Shown in pieces: positions 1-8,620 of a stretch of 64,000 nt of DNA (the stretch's first letter is position 1; each line of letters opens with the position of its first letter). The position numbers and the translations under genes were made by a program. The notes under the pieces are model-generated. The model searched no databases and was not told the origin of the DNA. It was given only the letters and a program-made list of their open reading frames with translations. The DNA lies in the NCBI RefSeq assembly GCF_000283155.1, contig NW_004454156.1:36508236-36572235 (forward strand), given 5' to 3'. The stretch comes from Ceratotherium simum simum. Lineage: Eukaryota > Chordata > Mammalia > Perissodactyla > Rhinocerotidae.

Positions 1-663
1 AAAATATATAAAGAACTCATGCATCTCAACAACAAAAAAACTAACAACCCAATTAAAAAATGGGCAAAAGACCTGAACAGACATTTCTCCAAAGAAGATA
101 CACAGATGGCCAACAGGCACATGAAAAGATGTTCAACATCATTAATTATCAGGGAAATGCAAATCAAAATTACAATGAGATATCACCTCATGCCCGCCAG
201 ATTGGCTACAATTAACAAGACAGGAAACAAGTGTTGGAGAGGATGTGGAGAGAAGGGAACTCTCATACACTGGTGGCTGCAAACTGGTGCAGCCACTATG
301 GAAAACAGCATGGAGATTCCTCAAAAAATTAAGCACAGAACTACCATACGATCCAGCTATTCCACTACCATACGATCCAGCTATCCAAAGAACGTGAAAA
401 CACCAATGCGTAAAGATACATGCACCCCTGTGTTCATTGCAGCGTTATTCACAATAGCCAAGACTTGGAAGCAACCCGAGTGCCCATCAAGGGACGAATG
501 GATAAAGATGTGGTATATATACACAATGGAATTCTACTCAGCCATAAGGAACGATGAAATCCAGCCATTTGTGACAACATGGGTGGACATTGAGGGTATA
601 ATGCAAAGTGAAATAAGTCAGAGGGAGAAGGTCAAATACCATATAATCTCACTCATTAAGTAG
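1..663 (+). pseudogene. partial L1 ORF2 C-terminal reading frame
   Basis: About 220 codons of the L1 ORF2 C-terminus, including the cysteine-rich stretch around CWRGCGEKG. The frame is continuous from the first base, so the ATG at 19 is internal and not a start. The endonuclease and reverse transcriptase domains lie outside the window. It contains an in-frame 24-bp duplication that repeats TTIRSSY. Confidence 0.9.
340..387 (+). repeat. 24-bp in-frame tandem duplication inside L1 ORF2
   Basis: Copies at 340-363 and 364-387 agree over their first 21 bases and encode TTIRSSYS then TTIRSSYP. In other L1 copies this place holds a different sequence (PAIPLLGIYP-type), so the second copy appears to replace the usual residues and keeps the frame. 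Confidence 0.85.
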
Positions 664-720
664 TAGATAATAACAACAAACTCACACATACAGACAGAGA
701 TTGGCTTGGTGGTTACCAGA

Positions 721-743
721 GGGGAAGGGGGGAGGGGGGAGGG
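721..743 (+). other. G-rich polypurine tract of the L1 3' UTR (G-quadruplex-capable)
   Basis: Four runs of three or more G separated by one or two A. Such tracts are a known feature of mammalian L1 3' UTRs and fit the G-quadruplex pattern. Folding is inferred. Confidence 0.7.
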
Positions 744-929
744 TGAAAGGGATAATTAGGCACATGTGTGTGGTGACGGATTGTAATTAGTATTTGGGTG
801 GTGAACATGAGAACATGATGTAATCCATGCAGCAACAGATTATAATGATGTATACCTGCAACTTATACAATATTATAAACCAATGTTACTGCAATAAACA
901 AAAAAATAAAAAAATAAGATGATAAATTA

Positions 930-1240
930 ATGAAGCAAAAGAAAGATGAGAGAAATGCTGCATCAGTAAACTCGAGAAGGCAAAACGGATGGATGGTTTC
1001 TAGTGCACAAGGGCAGAGGTTGACCTTTGATGGAAACACAAACCGTTCATTCAGAGCAATGAAAGAAAAGGCAGATTATGTGAGCAGACTCAGGAAGGTG
1101 GGTAGATGTGATGGTGGAAGCTTATGCAAGTTCTCTTTGATTGCTTCATTGTTCTAAGTGAAATAAGACACAAAATAAACAGCTGACAGTGAGAATGCAG
1201 GAATGAGCATCAGAAAGGGGCAAATTCTGAGTTCAGTTGT
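930..1240 (-). mobile_element. L2 LINE fragment
   Basis: Blocks such as CCAGTGCACAAG-like, GGTGGGTAGATGTGATGG and TTCTCTTTGATTGCTTCA follow the antisense order of the L2 body. The 75-codon plus-strand frame here is a by-product of the repeat. Divergence is high, as expected for L2. Confidence 0.6.
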
Positions 1241-2239
1241 ATAGCTGAAATACGCCTTCCTGTGGTTTATATCCTATGATCCCACATACTCAAGCAAAGC
1301 ATTATTGTTTCTTATACTCTAAATGGCCAACTAAATGTGATGTTTCAAATGACGCCCTATGGAAGAGAAAGCAGCAGCAGCAAGAATCCATTTCCAAGAA
1401 ATCCTAAAAGAATGTCTCTTTAGAATCCTGAGTAATATACTAGACTACATGCAATGAACACAGGAAGTATTCTATTTGGATCCCCTATTTCATTACAGAT
1501 CTAAGTGTAAAAGAAGAGTAATGATTTTAAAATAATAATCTTCCAGAAACTACCTCAGGCGTTGGTGAATATTATATCCATGAGAATTAAGAATCCCTTT
1601 TCCTGAAGCTAAGGGTTCCAGTAGAAAGCCCATGTGCTTAATCTGGCCTGCCTGACCTCAGGGTACAGTCTGCCTGGAATAAATTATTTTTTAAGCAAAA
1701 AGTATTTTTACCCTAATTGGTATAACTGTGAACTGTAAGTCTAGCCATCTGTCCACTCCCATCCTATCCAGGAGGCATGCCAGCAGTAGATTCAGATCAA
1801 TTTGTAATTTAGCTAAAATTGTAGGTTATTATTATTAGCTGTTCAATTTTATTTCCACAAAATTATATCACAACACAAAATTATTTTGAAAGATTACTGC
1901 AAAAAGGCAAACAGATAAGAAAAGCCACTATTTGCCCATGACCTATATATGCATCACATCTAATAATCATGCATCAAGCTTGATCATCTTTGCTCTTTTT
2001 TGTCAATAAAAAAAATTAATGCAAGATGTTCATATGCTGATCTTGAGGTCTATCAAAAGAAATCTTCCTATTCTGATTGCTTTCTTGGCTAATTCCTGCT
2101 GGGCCTTCCTTGAACTTTACATTAAAAAACAAAGCCTAGTTTGAAATTTTTTTCATTTAATAAGTAAATAAATGGGAGTCAAAATCCACAAGGAAAGAGA
2201 TCTTATCCCTGAGTCGGTACCAGGTCTAAATAGGTGGGA
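1241..2239. other. AT-rich spacer, nothing recognised
   Basis: No convincing repeat, exon or motif recognised on either strand. Confidence 0.5.
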
Positions 2240-2245
2240 AAGAAT

Positions 2246-2437
2246 ATTTATTTATTTATTTATTTTTGCTGAGGAAGATTCACCCTGAGCTAACATCTGT
2301 GCCAATCTTCATTTTGTATGTGGGTCTCCACCACAGCATGGCTGCCAACCAGCGGTGTAGGTCCACACCCCAGAATTGATCTCGAGCAGCCAAAGCGGTG
2401 CGTGCTGAACTTAACCATTAGGCCACAGGGCCGGCCT
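2246..2437 (-). mobile_element. ERE tRNA-derived SINE
   Basis: Antisense copy: A/T-rich tail first (TTTATTTATTTATT), then GCTGAGGAAGATTCACCC and GAGCTAACATCTGTGCCA, ending in GGGCCGGCC, the reversed head of the SINE. AAAGAATATT-like and AAAAATATTA-like flanks may be an eroded target-site duplication. Confidence 0.9.
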
Positions 2438-2504
2438 CCAAAAATATTAATTTTTCTTTGACCTTTTCTTTAGGAATTATACCAATCCCAAATTATCTCT
2501 TTGA

Positions 2505-2605
2505 GGCAGGTCCTATTATTATCTCTATTTTGCAGATAAGCAAACTGAGGCACACAGCTGTCAAATCATTTACCCAGGGGTCATCCAACTAGGAAGTGAG
2601 AACTG
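2505..2605 (-). mobile_element. MIR SINE fragment
   Basis: The core in antisense reads CTATTATTATCTCTATTTTG, then GATAAGCAAACTGAGGC and CACACAGCTGTCAAATCA. This is the typical MIR order of a cagatgaggaaactgaggc-type block followed by the acquired-tail block. Confidence 0.75.
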
Positions 2606-3695
2606 TTACCCTTCATAACTCCTGGATGCACTGCTGCATGAGGAAGGTTCAGAAAGCATCAACAAGGACATGAAGGGGAATGCTGACTGGGCAGAAATGT
2701 TCAGAGCTGAAATATGACTTCAGAACTATAAAAACCACCTTGGAAAAAAACTAGAATCAATGGAGCAGGTACCGGTTTTAAATAACCATAATTAGACACA
2801 AATAGCTGAAGCTATGTTTGAGTTTTATATCAGTATAAAATGAATGTGCTTTTAAGCCAGTAATCTGAAAAATGCCATTCATTAAAAAGTAATGTAGAAA
2901 AGTAATAAATCACAACACTTGCTTGCCTGCAGTATAATTTCAAAAGTTATATTATGTCATTTATATAACTTTAATACAGTTAATTATCAAATTAGTAGTA
3001 TACACTTGCATTTTAATATAAAAACACAATAATTAAAAAATCTATTGACCAGATAGATGGTCAATAATCAGATGCTAAGTATTATTCCTGTTACGAGTTT
3101 CAATTTGTAACTAGTAATAACAACGAAAAATGATAGACATTATTTTAATATAAACTATTGGCATCTAAAATTAATTTATAATACATAAAGGTTTTTGCAG
3201 AGATGAGAATCAAGAGTTCTACTGAAATAATAAATCATCAAAATGTCAACTCTGAAGAAATTTCTATATTAAAATTCCTTTGTAGAAACTGTCATGAAAA
3301 ATTAACTTCAGAGAACATTATTTAATTCTGTGTTCTATCTAGCTTTAATTAAAATTAATTTTTACATAAGGAAATTATGCTTTACCAAGTTATTTATAAT
3401 GCTTTCAGCAATATTCTAGCATATATAGTCACTTAAGTCATCAGCAGATTCATAGGAGGAAATATATAAAATACATAACTTTGATAAACTCGGGGATGTA
3501 TGAAAATCTTGCAAGAAGAGTAAAGGAACATTACGGTTACACACAAGCCTGAGGTTTAAGTTTCCCAAGGGAATCGCTCTGAGACCTTGCATTAGCGATC
3601 AGATTACCCACAGCGACCTGGATAATCTGATACTTTCTAAGCGAATTCTAATACTCGTATTTCACCAGGTTTTCATTATTTTTCCTATTTTATAA
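2606..3695. other. AT-rich spacer, nothing recognised
   Basis: Strongly AT-rich with many short A or T runs. No repeat family or coding signal recognised. Confidence 0.5.
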
Positions 3696-3972
3696 TTTTT
3701 TTTATTTAGGGCTCCCTGATGTTTGGCTTATTTGCAAATGTTTGTCGCACTGAAAATCTGGCCTTCGTTTTGTAAAAAAGGTAGAGAATTCAAGTTTTAG
3801 CAAAACAAAACAGAAAAACGTCTGCTGGAAGGTGAAAGGAAAGACCCAGGGAGCCAGCGGGGACGCAAGTGTCCCCAGCAGAAACTCCTCGGGGTTTGCA
3901 GGGACCTGCCGGGTCGGCAGCACACGGCCGGATCCCCACGCACCCCACGGCGGGCGGCGAGCGCGAAGTTCC

Positions 3973-3982
3973 GGGGACTTCC
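3973..3982 (+). promoter_or_regulatory. kappaB-type motif GGGGACTTCC
   Basis: Exact match to GGGRNNYYCC. It overlaps an ETS-like ACTTCCGG at 3977-3984 at the left edge of the island. A single short motif, so function is uncertain. Confidence 0.35.
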
Positions 3983-4133
3983 GGGGCTGAAGCTGCCGAG
4001 GCGCCAGCTCATCGAGGGCCGAGCCCGGGGAAGGCGCTGCTGGCTGGCTCTGCCGCCGGGAGAAAGCACAGCAGCGGCCGCCCGCCCGCGGGAGGACACT
4101 CCACAGGAGCGCGGGGTCGAAGTACGCCGCGCA

Positions 4134-4164
4134 CCCGGAAGTGCAGTGGCCGCCGCCGGAAGTG
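4134..4164 (+). promoter_or_regulatory. paired ETS-family motifs
   Basis: CCGGAAGTG occurs twice, 21 bases apart start to start (4135-4143 and 4156-4164). Tandem ETS/GABP sites are common in CpG-island promoters of broadly expressed genes. Binding is inferred. Confidence 0.5.
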
Positions 4165-4236
4165 CTGCCGGAGCCCTCCGCGCGCCCCCGGCCTCAGCCG
4201 CCCGTCCAGCTGCCCATTGCCCACCTCCGCACGCAC

Positions 4237-4537
4237 CTGTACTCGCCGCGCAGGCCTCTCTGCTGTCGGAGACCGGGGACCGCGGGCCTGCGGGCGGGGC
4301 GGGTGGGCGGCAAGAGGCGGGCAAACAGGAGCCCCGGAGCCCGCGGGTCCCGAGGTCCGGCGCCGCGGCCGCCGCGTCCTGACCCAAATAGCGGAGGCGC
4401 CGGGGGAGGAGCCCGCGGCCGCACGCCCCGCGGCACCCGCCTCTTCCCGCGGGGCTCGGCTCCCCGGGCGGGCGCCCGGCACACCTTTCACAGAAGAAAA
4501 CGGCGCTCCGCCGGGCGCCTCGGCCCGCACCGGACAT
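4237..4537 (-). other. putative first exon of an unidentified minus-strand gene
   Basis: On the minus strand a strong splice donor, CAG|GTGCGTG, ends an exon at 4237. An ATG at 4537-4535 has A at -3 (GCGACA-ATG) and opens exactly 100 codons plus one base to that donor. The product begins MSGAGRGARRSAVFFCERC and ends REACAAST. It is rich in G, A, P and R, and I do not recognise it. The stretch may equally be 5' UTR, because such composition arises from any GC-rich island. No comparably good donor was seen on the plus strand, which argues for transcription leftward out of the window. Exon 2 would lie beyond position 1 or in the 4.2 kb to the left, where I see none. Confidence 0.3.
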
Positions 4538-4750
4538 TGTCGCCTGGCTGCCGCCTCCCCTCGAAGCCCGTCTTCCCCCAGACCCCCGCGCCCGGCCCGG
4601 CCGGAGGCTCGGCGCGCACTTTCCACCTCCCAGCGCGCTGCCTCCCATCGCTGCCGCTCCCCGAACCTGCCCTCACCCCGCTTCCTTCCCGCTCCCCCAG
4701 CCCTTCTTTTGTGCCCCTCTCCAGGCGCAACCTGAATTTTCTTTCCTCCG

Positions 4751-6063
4751 CATGACAGGCAACCGCAGACGTCTTGCACTAATTAGTAATCATGTCCGCA
4801 GCCACGTTTCCTAACTTCACTTGAACTCACATTCCCTTTTAATGAGCAAACTCCGCAACCTGTTGGTCCCCCCACCACTCTTAGTTGCCTTTGGATGAAA
4901 ACCATTATCTTCTCAGATGCTTAACGTTGGAGAGTTTACTCAGCTTCACTTTCTGTGGTTTGTATAATGAAAATAAAATTATGCCAAATAAACTCTTAAA
5001 AACTGCACACCCACTCCCTTCTGTACTGTCCTCACGTGGAGCTTGAAATCTGGGCTTGCAGAGAACTTAGTCTTGATTACTAAATTCCTCACCAATGTAC
5101 TGAACGAAATTAAAAACGAGTACACTCCTATTTACCAAAAAAACTCCTCTGAAAAATCAGAAGGCTGATATTACATCCAAACAATACTGTTTACTGATGG
5201 GGATTCTGTAGGATCTTTAAGACTGTAAGATGTATGTTGAACTTTAAGCAAGCTGCACTGAAGAATAAGTAAGCCTAAGCATAGTCATTTTATTAAAACT
5301 AAGTTATATTTTGCAAGACAACAAACCTTAATCTCTAAGATTTGAAACTAGTAAAGCACTCCCTTCTAAGAACTGCTTTGACTCCCATTTTATTATGGTT
5401 TGCAAAAGTATTACAATATAATGCTAATATTTGATTTATTTAACCAGAATACAATATAATGTAAACCTGTCATGCATAGTGATAATAGTTTGTTTTTTTT
5501 TAAACAAGATTTGGTGACAAAAGAAACTTTACTGTCTCTTCATTAATACTTAAAAGAAGCTTAAGGCACCTTGAGACTTAAGCTTTTCCAGAGGAACCCA
5601 CTGAGTTATTCAGTGCTGCATCCCCAGCACACAGCACAGAAGAGGTCCTTAAGAAAAATATGGCGTGTGGGCTGAGAACAGGGCCTTACCAACTCTCTGC
5701 TCCAGGAGGAAGATGGCAGCTGGCACTGACTTGTTCTTCAAGTTCAGGAGGTAGGGTAAAATAGCTGGACTCTTCCTGTGCACCTGTGTAACACCTGTTC
5801 CTCTGCCTGCCCTTGAATACTTTTCATTCTGTTCCTTGATCGGTAAAAATTATCTAAGAGGTAGAAACTCAGTGATAACCATTGACCTTTGGTAAAGTTA
5901 AAACTAGCACAGAGAGAAGCTATCATTGCCAGGCACTGTTGTAGGGAAGACATAAAAAAGAAATGCCTCCCCCTTCTCACCCTCCTCTCTCCTCCTAGGA
6001 CTGTACAGTCTTAAAGGAACTTCTGAATAAAAAACAAAAGAAAACCACTAGGAATCTCACAGT
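4751..6063. other. spacer with a weak L2/MIR-tail trace
   Basis: AT-rich. Around 5600-5655 the stretch CTGCATCCCCAGCACACAGC resembles the shared L2/MIR 3' tail, but it is short. One member of a 25-base direct repeat is at 5675-5699. Nothing else recognised. Confidence 0.4.
5675..5699 (+). repeat. 25-base direct repeat, copy 1
   Basis: Matches 8519-8543 at 24 of 25 positions (shared core GGGCCTTACCAACTCTCTG). The flanks differ. Family unknown. Confidence 0.6.
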
Positions 6064-6641
6064 TGCTGTCTATCATGGACTGAATGTTTGTGTTCTCCCA
6101 AAACTCATGTTCAAGCCTTAACCCCCAATGTGATAGTATTTGGAGGTGGGGCCTTTGGGCAATAATTAGGTCATGAGGTTGGAGCGCTCATGAATGGAAT
6201 TAATGCCCTTAGAAGAAGAGTGAGAGACCAGAGTTCTTTCTATTTGTACTATGTGGGAATATAACAAGCAGCCAGCTGTCTGCAACCCAAAAGAGGATCC
6301 TCACCAGAACTCAACCATAGTGTCACTATGATCTTGAATTTCCAGCCTCTAGAACTGTGAGAAATAAATATTTGTTTTTTAAGCTACTGAATCTATGGTC
6401 ATTTGTTATAGCAGCCCAAACTATGACTTTTTTTTTAATAATTTTTTTTGGTGAGGAAGATTGGCCCTGAGCTAACATCTGTGCCAATCTTCCTCTACTT
6501 TTTATATGGGATGCTGCCACAGCTTGGCTTGATGAGCGGCGTGTAGGTCCATGCCCAGGATCCAAACCTGCAAACCCCAGGCCACCAAAGTGGAGCATGC
6601 CAAACTTAATCACTGTGCCGCTGGGCTGGTCCCCTAAGACA
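6064..6641 (+). mobile_element. MLT1 (MaLR) solo LTR, interrupted by an ERE
   Basis: Follows MLT1 order: ATGGACTGAATGTTTGTGT, CCCCCAATGTGATAGTATTT, GGTGGGGCCTTTGGGCAATA, GGTCATGAGG, CTCATGAATGGAATTAATGC, CCTCACCAGAACTC, TCCAGCCTCTAGAACTGTGA and TTTGTTATAGCAGCCC. The terminal CTAAGACA lies at 6634-6641, beyond an ERE that entered the last bases of the LTR. No internal retroviral sequence is present. Confidence 0.85.
6428..6633 (-). mobile_element. ERE SINE inserted in the MLT1 LTR
   Basis: Antisense copy: T-rich tail, GGTGAGGAAGATTGGCCCTG, GAGCTAACATCTGTGCCA, GCCACAGCTTGGCTTGATGA and a head at GCTGGGCTGGTCCC. CTATGAC (6421-6427) and CTAAGAC (6634-6640) may be the target-site duplication. Confidence 0.9.
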
Positions 6642-7195
6642 CTTTATTCATCACACCTAGCACAGCATTACAATCATCTGGCCCCTGTGACCATCAGGCC
6701 CTTCACAATATGTCCCCACTCACTTTTCCAGCTTTTCCCCACCATTTTCACCAGGCATCATCCAATACTTCAGCTATAGCCAAACTACCTCATCATGTTT
6801 CCCTAAGCCACCCATTTTCCAGTCTCTGTGTCCTTTTCAGGCTGCTGTCTGTGCCTGGAATACCCTGCACTTTGCCACCTGTCAAAAACCAATTCATCCA
6901 GTCTCATCCACTTCACTTGAGCAGCTGCTCTACACATTCTCTTCCTCCCCCAAATGAGTAATCATCTGTGTCCCGTCAAGACTTTTGCGGAAGGATAAGG
7001 AGTTTAAATGAATACAAAACCCCTCCCTGCTGTCTCTCAGCACACCTCCCTCATGTCACTGTATTGTTACTGCTTAGTCAGTGACTGTTGTGTCCGCGAG
7101 ACTGTGAACATCTTCAAGGCAAGAATGTGTTTACCTTTGTATCCCCAGAGCCTGGCACAGTGCATGTACTCTATATTAGCTAAATATTTGAAAAC
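6642..7195 (+). mobile_element. L2 LINE 3' region
   Basis: Sense L2 blocks in order: TCATCTGGCCCCTGTGACC, GTGCCTGGAATACCCTGCAC, then the 3' tail TTTGTATCCCCAGAGCCTGG with CACAGTGCATG. The frames at 6597-7211 are by-products. About 50 unrelated bases interrupt it near 6985-7040. Confidence 0.75.
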
Positions 7196-7990
7196 ATTTC
7201 TCCGAAAGTAACATGAACACTCAAGAGGAAAGCATTAAGAAATTTGTAGCCCTTCATATAGTATTAATTTGAGAAGTGTGTCAAGGGTTTGTGTGGGTGT
7301 GTTTTTTTCTTGGGTTTTATCTGTGGTTTTATTTCCAGGAAGCAGTTAAATGACAGTTAGTATTAGCCCTGTAACAGTTACCAGTATACTCCATGGCTAA
7401 CTATTCTTAGAGTTCCTTGTCGTGTAATTATTTCCAAATCCTTTTATCACGTGTCAGTTTACTCAGTCAATAGACCATTAAGAGAAAATGAACTATTTAG
7501 TCAGAAGGCAATCAAGAGTTTTGCCTCCATTTCCTTGAGAAGATATACTCTTCTTTTTGTTCTAGAAATTTGATCTGGATTTTACTCTAAAGCTCAGGAA
7601 TTAGTGATGGTCAGATAGTACAATTTACCTTCCAATACATTACATTTTTGCTCTTCAAGTTTTCTAATTCACCCTGAATTTCTTCATCTGTAAACTGAGG
7701 GCTGAGCTGAAAGTATGTTAGTACCACCATGTCATCCCCAACTCCTACCCCAAAACAGCAAAGTCTTTTCCAGGCTGGGGTGAAGAGAGTAATTTATTGC
7801 TAAATAACTGAAGAAATTATTTTAAAATGAAGAACACAATAACCATTGAGAGAGAGAGGAGAGATTCAAGGCTGGTTGTACAGACGAGAGCAGGGGTGGA
7901 GGGAGGAGCCAGCAGGCATAACGGGAGCTCCAGGTTCTCCTGTGGACTGTGAGGAGAGCAAACAACAGCAGGAGCAGCGGCTGCAGCAAA
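7196..7990. other. spacer, nothing recognised
   Basis: A short MIR-like TTCTTCATCTGTAAACTGAG is visible at 7680-7699. A purine-rich run of GA repeats starts near 7845. No gene seen. Confidence 0.4.
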
Positions 7991-8420
7991 AACATTGATT
8001 GAGTCTTATACTCAGTTCCTGCTTTGTTCTTTACATGAATTACCTTTTTTTTTTATTTTGCTGAGGAAGACTGGCCCTGAGCTAACATCCATGCCAGTCT
8101 TGCTCTATTTTGTATGTGGGTTGCTGCCACAGCATGGCTGACAAGTGGTGTAGGTCCATGCCCGGGATCTGAACCTGCGAACCCGGGCCACTGAAGTGGA
8201 GTGCACTGAACTTTAACCACTACACCATGGGGCCAGCCCCTACATGAGTTATCTTATTCCATGTTCCCAACAATCCAGTGAGGTAAATATCATTACAGGT
8301 GAGGAAAATGAGGCTTAAAGAGGTGAAGAAACTTGTCCCAGGCCACACAGTCAGTTTTAGAGGCAAATCAAACCTAGCTTTGTCTGAGAGCCTTCCCTCC
8401 TAACCACTCCCTGTGAACCA
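7991..8420 (-). mobile_element. MIR SINE, split by an ERE
   Basis: MIR blocks lie on both sides of the ERE: the distal part before 8045, then TTATCTTATTCCATGTTCCC, GGTGAGGAAAATGAGGCTTA, GAGGTGAAGAAACTTGTCCC and CACACAGTCAG after 8241. The MIR orientation is antisense. Confidence 0.75.
8046..8240 (-). mobile_element. ERE SINE inside a MIR
   Basis: Antisense ERE with T-run, GCTGAGGAAGACTGGCCCTG, GAGCTAACATCCATGCCA and head GGGGCCAGCCCC. Flanks ACATGAATTACC (8033-8044) and ACATGAGTTATC (8242-8253) form a 12-base target-site duplication with two mismatches. Confidence 0.92.
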
Positions 8421-8502
8421 GGCCTTGCTGCCTCTGACAGAACGTTTGAAGGGGAAACTTCATAGCACCCTTTAGTAAGCACATCATAGCACTTCTCACG
8501 TG

Positions 8503-8620
8503 ATATTCTTCTGTCTGCAGAAGAGGGCCTTACCAACTCTCTGTTGGTAATATTCAACCAATATTGGTATTGGTTGAATACCAATTCCAATTGGCAACAT
8601 TCCCCTGGACAGAAGAATAT
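8503..8620. repeat. nested palindrome
   Basis: Outer arms ATATTCTTCTGTC (8503-8515) and GACAGAAGAATAT (8608-8620) are perfect inverses. Inside them lies a 13-base perfect hairpin, 8551-8563 with 8568-8580 around a TTGG loop, and a smaller one, TTACCAAC (8530-8537) with GTTGGTAA (8543-8550). The arrangement resembles a palindromic DNA-transposon derivative, but I cannot name a family and see no clear target-site duplication. Confidence 0.7.
8519..8543 (+). repeat. 25-base direct repeat, copy 2
   Basis: Partner of 5675-5699, with one mismatch. It lies inside the left part of the nested palindrome, and its last eight bases overlap the loop and start of the small hairpin's second arm. Confidence 0.6.

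Larger units (their letters stand above)
1..925 (+). mobile_element. LINE-1 3' end (ORF2 tail, 3' UTR and A-rich tail)
   Basis: This is the 3' part of an L1 retrotransposon that begins left of the window. Positions 1-663 encode the ORF2p C-terminus, the region beyond the reverse transcriptase. It is read without interruption from base 1 to a TAG at 661-663. Recognisable conserved blocks include [66 protein letters not shown] and [19 protein letters not shown]. The 3' UTR follows, with a G-rich polypurine run at 721-743, and the element ends in an A-rich tail near 895-925. More than 220 open codons suggest a fairly young copy. The ORF is only the tail of a roughly 1,270-residue protein, so it is non-functional as seen here. 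Confidence 0.95.
3860..4750. promoter_or_regulatory. CpG island, probable promoter
   Basis: CpG density and GC content rise sharply near 3860 and fall away after about 4750, in otherwise AT-rich DNA. The island carries GC boxes (GGGCGGGGC at 4292-4300), two ETS-type CCGGAAGTG sites at 4135-4143 and 4156-4164, an ACTTCCGG at 3977-3984 and a kappaB-type GGGGACTTCC at 3973-3982. I see no TATA box at a fixed distance from a start, which is typical of dispersed CpG promoters. Several long open frames cross the island on both strands. They are expected from the lack of TA-containing stops in GC-rich DNA and most lack an ATG. The gene is not identified. Confidence 0.85.

Noticed and set aside
930..1157. 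75-codon plus-strand frame
   Set aside because: It lies in an antisense L2 fragment and has no domain.
3797..4779. Long open frames of up to 288 codons on both strands in the CpG island
   Set aside because: Most begin at GTG or another non-ATG codon, overlap in several frames and are low-complexity A/G/P/R. This is expected in GC-rich DNA. Only the ATG-to-donor segment on the minus strand was kept, with low confidence.
6064..6641. Possible endogenous retrovirus
   Set aside because: Only a solo MLT1 LTR is present. No gag, pol or env sequence flanks it, and the same holds for the other two MLT1 LTRs.
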